Below are positions 52,001 through 63,465 of a stretch of DNA of 64,000 bases, one piece after another (position 1 is the first letter of the stretch; every line of letters begins with the position of its first letter). The notes under the pieces were generated by a model. It did no database searches. It saw only the letters and a program-made list of their open reading frames with translations, and was not told where the DNA came from. Location of the stretch: contig QLIY01000851.1 of NCBI GenBank assembly GCA_003260075.1, positions 1 to 64,000 of the forward strand. The letters run 5' to 3'. A program made the translations under genes and the position numbers. This DNA comes from Phallusia mammillata (taxonomy: Eukaryota; Chordata; Ascidiacea; Phlebobranchia; Ascidiidae).

Positions 52001-55000
52001 GGGTCACGTGCTCAGGCCGCCCCACGTCCCGTGTCGATGCCGTTTGCGGCTCCACCCGAACCACCTGCACCTAAAGCATCTCAACATGTGATCAACAAAT
52101 CAGGTAAAAAGACACGATTTTTGTGCTTATGTATAAAGCTTTTTCATATCGGGCATTATAACTTTAAATACGTATTTTGTATTAAAACTCGTATCAGTTC
52201 CACACGGACCAAAGGCAAATTTGTGTTACAAAGTGCACTTAAAGCCTGATGTAAGCGTGGCTTAAATCGCTGAACATTCATATTTGCAAGAAGCTTGAAA
52301 GCGTTTTCTGTAGATTATAATAATTCTCGAGGTGTTCATTTAGGCATCAGCGGCAACTAATCTAAACCAGACATAATAAAGATATATCGCTGATATCGAT
52401 GGAGACAGATGCGTGTTTGTAGGTCAAAATGACTTTTTACATAACTATTTATTGGTATGCGGTGATGACGTAACAGTGCTCCGTAATAGATCTGTCTGTG
52501 AGTCCAACATAGCGCATGTGAAGAGATCAGATATCAGTTCTCGTCAAACTTGTTTGTGTGTTTAGCGACAATGCCACGCGTCGCATCAAAGCTCCATTGG
52601 CTGTCGAGCTTGTTTCGTGAAGCATTAAGTTGTTGTTTCAAAACGTGCTGCATATAGTTTTTGGATCCAAACTCAAACCGCACTATGTACCTGTAAATAC
52701 TGAGTAAACACACTTTTGCGTCGAACACGTCCATTATAGAATCTGCAAAAGCGCGATGTGTGTTTGTATAACTGCAGGGTTAACCCCTGTTTCGTTGCAG
52801 GCCCTCGCCCTCTGCCTGATCCACCATCAGAAACCAGCAACGTTGATGGCGAATCCAGCAGTAAAGAGAAAACAGTGGCAAGTCGACAGTCATCAATGCC
52901 TCAGGAACCGCCACCTTTGCCGCCTACAGCAAAAAAGTCGTCACCCTTGCCAGTGACATCACCCGGGCGTCCTCCTGTGTCGCCAAACTCGCGTCCGACC
53001 TCGTCTGAAAAAACGCCTCCAATCCCACCTAACACTGCGGCCAAAACGTTTGCAGGCTCGGATATATTCCCACCATTGCCTCCAGTCCCATTAAGCAGAC
53101 CTCCGATATCAACACATGCTGATTCTCCACCTCCGCTACGGCAAAGCAGACCGCCATTACCAGCGTACCCTGCGCCAGAAGGATCTCAGGCTCCTGCCAT
53201 ACCGTGTCCAAATAGTTCAACGTTGCCACCTGTGCCTGGTGACACATCACCAGTTTTTTCTGCACCTGACAAACCGCCTCCATTGCCCCCTGGAAAACCC
53301 CCTACCGCTCCACCGGCATCATCCGAAACCCCACCACCACCTTTACCCAAGACCAAACCTTCGTTCGCACCAAGGCTACCTTACAGGCCTCCTTCACCAT
53401 TCCTCAAGTCTGGGCCTGGATTTGAAGACACGCCACCTGATACACCTAAAAAGGACCAACATACGACCACAAACGCACCAACTTCTCAAACTTTCACTCT
53501 TGCAGATGTCCCGACAAAGCCTGATAGACTTGTTCACCCAGCTGCTAAATTAATCCAGCAAATGAATGGACAACCACACCTGAAGCATCGGTCGGTAAAT
53601 GTCGCAGAAGAAACAGACAAACCCTTGCGTCCGCCGAAAAAAATGGCTCCGACCCCACCTCGGGTTCTTCCGAAACCTGATGTAGGTTTAACACACAAAG
53701 CACCGACCACTAAGCCGAAAGTGGACTCACCCAAACCGCCACCAGCAATCTCCACCAAGCCAAAACACCTAAACGGAACCCCAAATCCCCCACGTCCTCC
53801 GAAAACCGCTACCCCGCCTAGACCTAAACCACAACCCAAAGTTTCAACCCTTCCAAACCGCCCCATGGACCCACATCCTGTAAACTTATCGCCCACCTTG
53901 ACTCGCCAATTTCAATCAACGCGACAGCTTCCTTCACCTAATGTTTCATTGCCGACTACCGACGACAATCCGATATGTTCAGACCCTGATGAAGATCATG
54001 ATCAAGTGTACACCTGCATTGATGAGTCCCAAGTTTCAGTCATTGCATTTCCACCGCCATCACCAGAACTTCCAAGCGCACCTCCGCCTTTGCCTCCAAC
54101 TGCCAGTAATTCTTTAGACAAGTCAACAGCGGGTCCCGCACGTACTCCAGACGTGACACCAACTGTTTCAGCTGCTTCTGAAGTTTCCGCTAGTCCACTT
54201 TCCACCAAAAAGTCCCCATTAAAGTCTCCAAGATTGAAGCGTCCTAGCGTTCCGCCCCCTCCCAGACCACAAACGGCTCCACCCAAACAACCACAAGAAG
54301 GTATTATTTCTGGTTTATTTACTGGTGCTTTATTATGTTCACACGTCGGTTGATTTGATTTCTTAAGTTATATTGATTGTGGCAATCGTTAGCGAGAAAG
54401 GTACGTGGATTAAATTTAGTATGTGATGTATTGCAATTGTTTACATGCAGTTACTAAAAAGCCGGCGCCTACACGGCCTCCACCTCCTTCAAAGAAGAAC
54501 ATACAAGCCGCTGAACAGCGCAAAGCTGCCAGCCAGTAAGTAACACTCACTAGAACTCTGTACAAACGTCCATACATGAATACTTTAGCATAGAAAAATG
54601 TCGTTTTGGCGATTTAATTTTTCCTCTTGTGTAGATGTGCCAATAGTGATCAATCAACGATTTTCCTTTGATTGAAAACCTGGGCATTTTTTGTGTTTTT
54701 AACTGGTAAAAGTTTTATGAGCTTGCTTTTATGATATTGCTCTTCAATGTCATTAAAACGGTTAAAAGCTGACGTCACATGAAATGTCGTAAAAGCTGAT
54801 GTTGTGATGTTATGATGGGTACACGTTAAATGTTTTGATGGATATAACTGAAATTATGGTCATTCAATGTTGATTGTTATGTTTGTGGTGCAATGTTACA
54901 GCCGGGTAATTTCTCCATTATTCCCGGCTTTACGTTGTAAAATCCCCTTACATATAACGCAAACCTTATATTAATCCTGAACGTTCTTTTCTCCTTACAG

Positions 55001-56793
55001 AGTGGAAAATGAGTGGACTGTTGTGCGGACCAACCTTAATTCGTCGCCGATCAAAACACCAAAAAGGACGATCAAGAACGCACCCAAGGTGAGTAAACGT
55101 CCTTCCGTTTTACGTCACCACACGTGACTTCCTTAACGTATAGATTTTGTCGCAACCGTTTTTTCTCTTCGTCAAATCTCTTCGTCTCTTTCGTGACCTG
55201 ACATGCCAAAGTCTGGTTTATTTCCTAACAATAAGGGCAAATTTAAAATCGCTGAAGCTTCACTGTGGTCAATCTACCCTTTAACTTAAACTTTTTCACT
55301 ACTATTTTTCGTACATTGTACGTATGTAAAGTGACGTCTGACCTTAATTTTTTGCGGTTTCAGGTCGCAGAGGTAACAATCAGTTCTGAAACCGTGATCC
55401 CCCCCCCCCCTTTAACTTAAACTTTTTCACTACTATTTTTCGTACATTGTACGTATCTAAAGTGACGTCTGACCTTAATTTTTTGCGGTTTCAGGTCTCA
55501 GAGGTAACAATCAGTTCTGAAACCGTGACGGGTAAGTTTGAGCTAACTTGACATAATTATACGAATGTGTGCTGACGTTAATTCCTAATTGGATGGCCGT
55601 ACGTAATTTGACATCAGACTTTATACGTCAATCCCGTTAAAAATAAATTCCAATTTTGCAACAAAAAATTTTACTCTTCAAACGCAATTCTAATTTTGCA
55701 ACAAGAAAACGTTCAAAAAATAATGAAAAATCAGTATGTGACATTAATACAAAAATGTTGCACAATTACATATTAAAGATTTAAAATTACGCAATAAATG
55801 CCTTCACGCCTGAACTTATCAGCACAAAACTTTTGAAAGTATTTGAGTCGTCTTTCCATTTGCGACATGCAGTTATTTTAAATGTCTTTTTGGACAACAA
55901 TACATGACATCAGCACTTAACATAAGAATGACGCAGTGCAGTTAACATTGAAGTTTTCTGCCACAAATGCAATTACAACCAGTAACGCGTGCAGATGGTG
56001 ATTCGGAAACCTATTCGTGTATCCCTGACGTTTCGAGTGAATCATCATTCAGTGCTGGGAGTGAGGACGCACAAGAGTAAGTAGTTTACTGGGTATGTAG
56101 GGTGTGACCCCCTGTTTACCAGACTCACTCAAAAATGGTGTCAGGTAATGTAGCACACAGTAATTTGTTTCTGTAGTGATTATTTAAACTTCTGTAACAT
56201 AGGTTATTGTTGGCAACATATAAGGCACACAAAAAGATTCGGAATTCGCTCGCTTAATAAACTGCAGTGTTATGTCACAGCTTTTTTACGTTCGACTTTA
56301 ACACGCTTTTTACATTAATCGGTGGTGTGGCAGAAATAAATTTCACGCACGCGAAAATAAGAGGGTACGATTGCAAAACTGAATACATGCATCACAACAA
56401 ATCAAATAAGGACGATTTAATCAAGCTTGAACACACAGAAACACCGGAAAGGATTCAATACGGAAGAAAAAACGCAGTTTGTCGGTGATTCCCAGTCCCG
56501 TAACAATGATAAACAGGCTCCGGAACAAAACAAAGAGCGGTTATGACGCATCAATCGTTTCAAAGTCCATGTCCACAAGCAACGGAAATGATTTCAGGGG
56601 TGCCGCTTTTAACGATTCCTTTGAAGAGGAAGGGATATACGCTGGAATTGATGAGAACCCGGGACTTTTCAACAACGTTAATGCGAACAATAACCTCTAT
56701 ATGGCGTCACACTGTTCCTTGTCATCTCATAATGGCCGGGAATCGAACTGTACTTACGCGCAGTTAGACCACGCGCCAAGTTCAGGGGAATAA
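28016..56793 (+). CDS. Proline-rich scaffold with many candidate SH2 and SH3 ligand motifs, ~1011 aa
   Basis: Model: 28016-28056, 39015-39384, 42054-42226, 50276-50342, 51132-51189, 51320-51399, 51926-52103, 52801-54300, 54451-54535, 55001-55088, 55495-55531, 55995-56076, 56517-56793; all phases agree. The single 1.5-kb exon encodes about 500 residues of PxxP-dense sequence (PPPLPPTAKK, PPPLPPGKPP, RPPKKMAPTPP), typical SH3/EVH1/WW ligands. Tyrosine sites are spread along the rest: AVYMLP, CEYVEA, TVYDSF, DLYLDL, QVYTCI, ETYSCI, GIYAGI, LYMASH, TYAQLD. No folded domain, signal peptide or membrane helix is evident, so it is likely a cytoplasmic, largely disordered adaptor. I cannot name an orthologue. 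Exons from 39015 on are well supported; the 28016 exon rests on a start codon, a GTAAGT donor and phase. Confidence 0.75.
31150..31259 (+). CDS. Candidate alternative first exon of the scaffold gene
   Basis: An ATG in the context GCCACCATGA opens MIVPPKKALTQSHRSRDIVD and continues to LVSYPR before a GTAAAA donor, 36 codons plus two bases. The phase matches the acceptor at 39015, which would give SYPR-IKALQ. It competes with the exon at 28016-28056, which has the same phase. It is also antisense to the tentative minus-strand gene nearby. Confidence 0.35.
31555..36663 (-). CDS. Tentative secreted cysteine-containing protein, antisense in an intron
   Basis: Candidate exons in order with matching phases: 36663-36385, 35985-35843, 35045-34984, 34118-33994, 33388-33247, 33115-33079, 32125-31891, 31614-31555; the 3' end is not found. 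The first opens MGSLCLIVIISCLPATA, a good signal peptide, then eight cysteines (RPRC, RQFC, KTC, EKC, QDC, SVC, VQC, ANC). Later exons keep paired cysteines (KLC, KVC, DTC, AVC, RIC, ATC) and the stretch CGDYITVDLRKSG. Acceptors at 33115 and 32125 are strong (TTTATTGCAG type), while the one at 35045 is weak. No family is recognised. The second exon overlaps a plus-strand signal-peptide-like frame, so either strand could be wrong. Confidence 0.45.
34240..34497. repeat. 125-bp direct duplication around a C run (artefact)
   Basis: 34240-34362 and 34373-34497 are near copies with C at 34363-34372 between. A second C run without an obvious copy lies at 34645-34654. Confidence 0.8.
35870..35995 (+). 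CDS. Possible signal-peptide exon on the plus strand
   Basis: An ATG opens MTTYATSVFSVLVIALVNLY, then a short polar stretch to a GTAAGT donor in phase 0. A phase-0 continuation follows the acceptor before 36085 (KLRDYLMPV) with a GTCAAA donor. It is antisense to the second exon of the tentative minus-strand gene. I cannot connect it to a longer product. Confidence 0.2.
39385..42053. other. Intron of the scaffold gene, nothing else seen
   Basis: About 2.7 kb without a supported exon or clear repeat. Confidence 0.5.
42495..42713. mobile_element. hAT-type MITE, near-palindromic, ATTCGGCCGAAT repeats
   Basis: Ends TAGTGATGTACCGAAT and (reverse strand) TAGAGATGTACCGAAT differ at one base. GTTTATAG at 42487-42494 and 42714-42721 is a perfect 8-bp target duplication. 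The interior repeats TTCGGCCGAA motifs in both orientations and contains one undetermined base. It sits in the intron after 42226. Confidence 0.92.
42722..50275. other. Remaining 7.5 kb of a scaffold-gene intron
   Basis: Long open frames near 42716-43378, 44495-45188 and 48254-48646 lack domain signatures and splice context. Apart from the mini-MITE at 45459, I see no supported feature. Confidence 0.45.
45459..45509. mobile_element. 51-bp miniature hAT element
   Basis: CAGTGGTTCTCAA and TTGAGAACCGCTG form the inverted ends, and TTCTAGAC at 45451-45458 and 45510-45517 is a perfect 8-bp target duplication. Only about 25 bp remain between the ends. Same terminal family as the elements at 6812 and 23573. 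Confidence 0.9.
55288..55529. repeat. 110-bp exon-containing duplication around a C run (artefact)
   Basis: 55288-55398 and 55411-55529 are near copies, with C at 55399-55410 between. Both include the small exon reading V(A/S)EVTISSETV; only the second keeps its donor. Confidence 0.8.
56331..56488 (+). CDS. Candidate alternative C-terminal exon of the scaffold gene
   Basis: After the acceptor ending GTGGCAG at 56330, a phase-2-compatible frame reads EINFTHAKIRGYDCKTEYMH and runs to a stop at 56486-56488. It would replace the final exon that starts at 56517. An internal GGGTACGA site could instead splice to 56517 in frame. Which version is used cannot be decided from sequence. Confidence 0.35.
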
Positions 56794-56818
56794 ATGGGAA
56801 ATGGAGTAAAAATTGGAT

Positions 56819-59800
56819 TTAGGCTTGGTCAGCACCGGAAGTGAACGTGTAGAAGTCAGGTCGAGCTTTGTACTGTTTCACTGCAATGTTCTTTGGGTCT
56901 TCGCCCTCGTCAAACACAAGTTCACCCTGCATGCAAAATTGTATTTAATTCCGAAAATATATATTTGTGCAATACTCGTATAAAAGCGTATCTAAATACA
57001 TTCCTAAAATACCCCATTTCCCCAACTGTGATTTGTTTTATCCATAGGCCTTAATGGTGTTTCTTTTTTCTAGTTCGCAGTATCATTTTCGGAAGCCGTG
57101 GGTCATTTGTGTTGTGGTTGGGATCATATGTGTGTGAACTTATTTTTATCAGGTCATGCTTACTTCGTGTTCAACTTCCATCTCTTCCATTGTGAGCTCA
57201 TCATGGTTTTGTATCTTCGCTTTGTTGAAAGTGTATTTCGTTTCAGTTCCTCCGTAAGATTCGTCTGCGTGTACTGCGCAATTAAAACGTTATCTTCTAT
57301 TCCCCATTTGCCCCAGTTCAATAAAACGTTAAGTGTAAAAATGCATTACATTGTCTTCACACCAACAAAAATCTATAAAAACCCACCACCTCTCGATCTA
57401 CACTTACGCGAATGCGAGTCGATGTCTTCTACATCGCTCAGGATTGGTGAGCGCATATCACGTGACTTGGCACTACCTCGGCGCGCGGCTGGCAGGTGCA
57501 TACGAATCTGGCGGATTGTTTTTTGCTTTTCCTTGTCGGTCTGCACCAGCGGCAGAAAGATCTGTACAAAGGATCACGCAGTGATTAGGCAGTTTTCTGT
57601 GGCATTTACAGCCGTGCTGCGGTGATGACGTGTTCACAGGCGCGTTGTGGCGTAGAGGTCAATGCGTCAACACTTAAAAGCGACAATCTACGCATGCTTG
57701 GTTTGTCGCAGTGGCCTCTTTGGTACTACTGCTCATGTAAGTACAAGAATTCTATGCCGGTGTGTCACAACACCGCGCCCAGATTCACTTTGCGTTCGGT
57801 CTCTTCAAGTGGAATCGACGTGCAAAGGTTGACAGTTCAATCTGCCAATCTCCAGCACGCGTCCCAGGCGTGGTCCACTTGTGTTTTCCGTTACTGCTCG
57901 TGTGCCCACAACAGCGGTTCGTTGTTGTGACTGGAAAGCCAGACAGACTTGCCAGGCGCGTGCTTCTGCACATGAGGTTGACATCGTTCTGAGAACGATC
58001 CTGTGCAATTATGGGCAACTGCAATCGCTATCCACGCACGTAACCGCTTTCTGGGAAAGATTTTAGTCGCAGCGTTAGCGCACACGGCCTGAACAAAGGT
58101 AAATAAATGCTTTCTCCACGCAGTTAACCCACAAGCTGTTAATTGCTATTGAGTTTATTTGATGCATCGCCGAGGAATCAGGTCACCGGGTCACGGTTGA
58201 TATCTAAATGATGACAGGGCTTACTTCTATGTATTTCTGTGGTGCTAGGGAGAAATGCAGATTCCCTTTGATTGATGAATACTCCGTGCATGGTGCAAAC
58301 TGGTCTTATAAGCATAATTGGGCCATGAAAATTTTCAGAATGCCATTACGCAGCAAGTTTAGTATATTATTTTCACGTTCTGTGTAGTGATTGTTTAACT
58401 AGTTCGAATCAAAATAAACACGATTTATCTCCTAAAATTTGCAGGTCATCGGCCTACATTTGTGATGAATTTCACCGAATATGCATATTACATATATTCG
58501 TCTGTGTTGAAATCTTCAAAGCGCAACTATAAACGGTTTCATCTATCGCGTATTACGTTTATTCGTCTTTTAAATTTATAGGTCATCGGCCTACTTTTGT
58601 AATGAATTTACCAGAATATGGCTTGGCTAAATATTTGTTTGTTTTGAGAAAAACTAATCTGCAAATCTAAAGCGTAAACTTAAACACCACATGCCTCGAT
58701 TAGCATATTTGAACCTCGCATTGCCTTTACGAAGCTGGCAATGAGCCATTGGCAATTCCAAGCCAATTTGCCGGAAGTATTATAAGTACCACCAATGGTA
58801 TGTTTTGCCGATGGCGTTTAGAAACATTGCCGAAATCTTTACCGGAACACTGGTATCGCAATTATAAGGCGTCCTGAATCGTGTTGCAACTGCGCCGATC
58901 GTTGCGCGGTCGCGAAGCTGGATTATAGACCGGAGTTTAAGCAAAATTTGATACGAAAACATCCTGTCCGCGCTGTAACAGGCTGAATGCGTCGCTTTTA
59001 TCCGTCTGATGCTGACTTTGCTGCGCCACAAATGCATTTTTCAAAACACTGTTTTACAATGTTTACTAAGAATTTAATAGTCACATTTCTTGGCCTTTAT
59101 GCAAAAACCTAATTAGTGGTCTTACAGTTACCAACCTTTGGAATATGCCCAACCAGCGCAGAAACCGAATTCAGCTGACGTTGTATCGTGAGATCGCAAA
59201 CTAGGAACACCATAGGTTTGTTAAGCTCCAGGAGTTTGCGAAGACCTACGGAATACAAGTGACGTCACGCGGGTTAAGAGCTCCACCATGCGGGATGACT
59301 CACCTTCGTTGAAGCAATACATGCACCAGTCGTTGGTCATGTATGTAGCTGTAAACATCACTATGAGCACTTTGGATCGATGCATCTTTTCTTGTACCCG
59401 TTGGGAGTAATCTGAAGTTGTAACTTTATGTTAACAACGTTGCATTCGCGTTTATAGATTAATGTAGGGTCATTTGTACAACTTAAACCATGGCTTTGGG
59501 GTCAGGCGCGTCTAAAACGTGTACCTTTGCACCCCAGTGTACAAGTTTTTTAACGCAATAAAAAAGGTGGTTTTGGGGCACGGTCGTATGGTGCACCGCG
59601 TGCCGTAAACTACGTAATTGCATGTTAGTGATGACCTGGCGGCTGCACACCATTGGTGTTATCTTGACCGCATTGTACGACGCATAGGTAAAGCATTACT
59701 GTGCGTGCAAGAGTAAAATTATTGCCAGACCCACGAGCATCCCTCTGTCACGCGACGTTGTTTGCTGCCCAGGCCATGGAGAGACCATCTAATCTCATTC

Positions 59801-62800
59801 ATTCATCATTGAGTCTTACGCGACCTTGTATGAAGACGTTTGCGAGTCAAGAAAGATGTGGCTATACCTTATCGCGTTCGGGGAACATTTGATTTGACAC
59901 AGGAATGCGCATAATGTAGGTCACTTATGATTTATACACGCACATCAATGCATCAAGTGACGCCAACGTTGGGACGTTGAAACATAATTGCTGTCATATG
60001 TTTTTGACAGTTGTAGATCAGATTATGCAGGTTGGTTGTAATTTCATTTTTAGGCTTTTTTGCTGCATTTCTGCTAAAAAAATAAGTTTATAACCCAATA
60101 CCCGCAGAAATAACCCAATACCCGATATGGGAGGCAAGCACAGAGTTCTTGCACTTTACTCTCATGGGCGTTTTCGGTCGTAATGTAAGCCAAAAAAGTG
60201 AAAATTTAGTAGCGCTGTTAAATTAGATCCCACATCGATTTTACAACGTGACATTTAAATACAATTGAGGAAATATGACTTCCCATGAAACTTGTAATCG
60301 ACTATAATACTGGTTAAAAAGATGTTTTTATCGCAATTGCATGCATTCTGCATAATTGGTATCTCTGGTATTGTGGTGTTTGGTCTGAAATCCCGGGGCG
60401 CGATGCAAAATCGAAACTCGGGACATGGGCGGTTCCCAAACCAATGGTAAATCTTTACCGGATCATATATCGGTAAAAACACCTCCGCATCAAGCAGTAT
60501 TTTTGTTTGTCGAAATTCGTTTACTTTTAAATCTTCAGGACGCAACTTAAAGCTGTAATATTTTTCGTGTATTATGTTACATAGATCCTTTGTAATTCCC
60601 TACACTTTTATGCATGAATTTTCAATATTTTACGAATAAAACCTAATAGTTTGAAGGTTGCATTATTGCCCTTTGACCCAATAGGACTGTTGACCCTCAG
60701 CAGACCTAAAAGCCGAATCACTAAACCACAAACAGCTACAATATGAACCCGGCAGACCCTAAATGAGCAAAATATTTCGTATTTGTATATACCCAGTCTG
60801 GGCAGAAGATTCTCATCATCTATAAAGAAGCGATACCCGTGTTCTTTCTTGAGCACATCAGTCACGTTTCTTTCCAAGAACTTCCGGTCGCTTTCGTTCT
60901 TGCCAATCGAGATGTAAGCGTCGAACTCGATGCCATCTGCAACAACAAACCGTCAGCGGGAAATTGTGTCGCTTTTTGCCGGTTGCGACGCAGACTTCGC
61001 CAGGTTGCTCCTTTTAGTCTTCACCACAGGGTCGTGTTGGAATTTTTTCAATGTGGAGAAACAAGCTAGGAGTTTCTCGGAAAACGTTAGCGTTTTGTGT
61101 TTGCACAAACAGGTGCCCGGGGAGGTCACGTGACAGGATAGACGGCGGTAATTGGTCGGAAACCTCTCAAGGTTTGTTATCGCACAACTATCAAGTCGTT
61201 TGTTTCGTCATCAGGTGCGGTTGCGGTTGCTCGAGTTCCTTGGGTCAGAGCCGATCCCAAGGTTAAGACGGCAATTTCGGGGAGGGGTGGCTGGAAGGTT
61301 TTGACCAAAATAACAAGCAACCGTATTGGAATCGGCGGGAAAACGCATTAGCGCATTAGTCACCCATGTTTTTGCACCGCTTCAGTTTGACAAACATCAG
61401 CCGAATATCAAAGGGCCTGTTCATTTGCAAAGATAGATATCTCGGAAACATGACTTACCTCCATCGCTAGATGGCGCACAGGTGTCTCGGAATCCGAGGT
61501 AAACTTGGCTTTTGAACTTTGTAACGAAAAACAGCGTTGTTAGGAGCAAGACGGCTATGATCATAAAAATGAGAAAACCTCGAAGACCGCTTGACATTCC
61601 CGTATCTGTGTTTTTGTACAACAATTCTGTTATACACCACTGTTCATAAAAAACGCATTAAGCTACTTTCAGATATGTGACGTTTTTATCACCATTTAAA
61701 ATGTGCAAATTATTTAGTACAGAAGTGATAATGCCTTGCAGCAGTTTTGCTTGTCACTTATGCACCCTGACATAGTCAAAATTTTGGTGTTTCGTGGGTT
61801 GGAATCCATACTGATACTTGGGAATGCTTTTAGTCCGAGTCTAAATACACACGTCGCGTATCCTTTCTCTTTAGTTCATTACGAAAGAAAAAAAAGAAAA
61901 AAAATCTTTGTATTTTTGTCTTACCTTTGCCCGGCGTAAATGTTATAGTAATCTTCTGAACACATCCATCACTGATGCAATAAATAACCAATTGACCATC
62001 TTCAACGTTCGGCGGGTGAACGACGAAACCACGTTTTAATGTAGAATCCGAGAAGTTTCCTGCTGTTATATCGTTGCAACCATCGTCCTTCCAAATCTGT
62101 ACAGATTAAGGTTTCAGATAACTTGATCAGGACATTTTAAGGAGCAAGTATCAAATAACACGATCTTGTCAAAACAAATGCAATCACGAGTATGAAATCA
62201 TTATGATATCAAGGTACAAAGCGATAGAAGGAATTTAACGCTTTAATGGAAACCAAAACTGGCGCTTTATTGTAGCTTACCTAGGATAAGAATTGTTATT
62301 ACTGGAACCGTCTGTATTAGGCCGACATTTTGGGACGATTTAGTTCTTTTCGGGCCTGGTTCAGGCTTTTCCAACAAACCGGCTTCACTCGGTTCTAACT
62401 TAACCCTCGGCATAATTTTTGCCGCATTTTTACGAATTTGTTCTTTTTTTAAATCAGGTTCAGGCCAAGTTTCGGGCGTGCACTTTCGTAATCTTCGGCT
62501 CTGGAGTTCTTCGCAAAGCGAAAAAAAACTTTGACATGAATTCAAGTTTTAAAAAAAATCGCTTTGTGCTTCCCAACTTTTCTACTAAGGTCAAAGTCTA
62601 ATAATATGAAAAATTCCTGATTTATTCTGCTCTTTGCGGCCACCGCCTGGACAATATTTTTGTAATGTTCACCGAAAAAATGCGACTCACCACAGACGAG
62701 TTGTCTTTTCCGCACGAACATAACAATTGAGTCGGTGTAGTTGATCCATTTGTCTGATAAGTTATGCTGTTGTCAGTTTGGCAAATATCTGATGCTGTGC

Positions 62801-63127
62801 TTCTTAAAGACCGTTCTGTCGAGCAAAAACGTTTACTCTTGTGCGTACTAGAAGCTTTTCTTGTTTTGTGTATCCAGAAAACTACACAACGTGTACATAT
62901 CAACGAAGTATGGAAAACAAATATCATCGTAGGTAAATATTTGACACATCTAAAGCTTTAGTCAAACAATAAGATGAAACAGATAAAGTTGTTCAATCAA
63001 AAAAAGAGGTAGCCTAGACGTAAAAAACTTGCTAGCCATGTTATCAACATAACTATTTTACCTTCAGCGATCTCCTCATCGGGTTTGTTGAACGTCAAAA
63101 TTTTCGGGTCAAGCTTTTGCGAAAGCC
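56819..63127 (-). CDS. Ig-TM-TIR receptor (IL-1R/Toll-like signalling type), 5' end not found
   Basis: Exons with agreeing phases: 63127-63062, 62881-62691, 62096-61925, 61605-61459, 60936-60793, 59411-59304, 59245-59136, 56926-56819. The ectodomain part has an Ig-like pattern (QLLCSCGKD, VIWKDDGC, EDGQLVIYC). The membrane helix is GFLIFMIIAVLLLTTLFFV. The cytoplasmic TIR domain starts GIEFDAYISIG (box 1), continues GYRFFIDDENLLPRLGD (box 2 region; the usual RDxxPG is altered), then RSKVLIVMFTATYM, WCMYCFNEG and LNKPMVFLVCD. The last exon is GELVFDEGEDPKN to SGADQA and lacks the common FW of box 3. TIR domains recruit MyD88-type adaptors at membranes. The Ig-plus-TIR order is IL-1R-like. The start lies further upstream or beyond 64000. 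Confidence 0.8.
56927..59135. other. Large last intron of the TIR receptor gene
   Basis: About 2.2 kb. The part 57400-58060 is GC-richer with overlapping open frames on both strands and no recognisable domain. Around 58443 and 58583 an AGGTCATCGGCCTAC unit recurs with about 140-bp spacing, a degenerate tandem repeat. Confidence 0.5.
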
Positions 63128-63465
63128 CTGCAAACAAAAATTGTTTACCGAAGCTTAAACTCTGGAAACTCCCGATTTAATACGTCTTTTGTGCTTCCTG
63201 TCTTCAACGCCGTGCCCAAAAAGGCGCTTTAGCGATCACAACTGTTGACCTAAAGCTTATTTAACCCGATTTGTACTTTCTGTTTTAATAACACTATAGC
63301 GTGTTGGTATTTTGTTTCGGTTACATGTGAAATGAAATGTAAAATGGGATGACGGCCTGAACAACGTAGCTACAATTGCATTCCAAATTTGTGTGTTGAC
63401 ATCGTAAACTATGCACAATGTTAGCTTTGTCAACGAAAATGCTATTTTACCCATGTAGGCTAATG

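Noticed and set aside
57645..57720. TGGCGTAGAGG resembling a tRNA A box
   Set aside because: No B box or cloverleaf follows at the needed distance.
60255..60545. Frame with RFCIAPRDFRPN resembling a TIR box 2
   Set aside because: The flanking TIR exons 60793 and 59411 join in phase and in domain order without it, and it has no matching splice phases.
62267..62545. Open frame with LKKEQIRKNAAKIMPR between TIR-gene exons
   Set aside because: It could splice in at phase 0 but would leave at phase 1, incompatible with the next exon; the direct join 62691 to 62096 restores a good Ig pattern.
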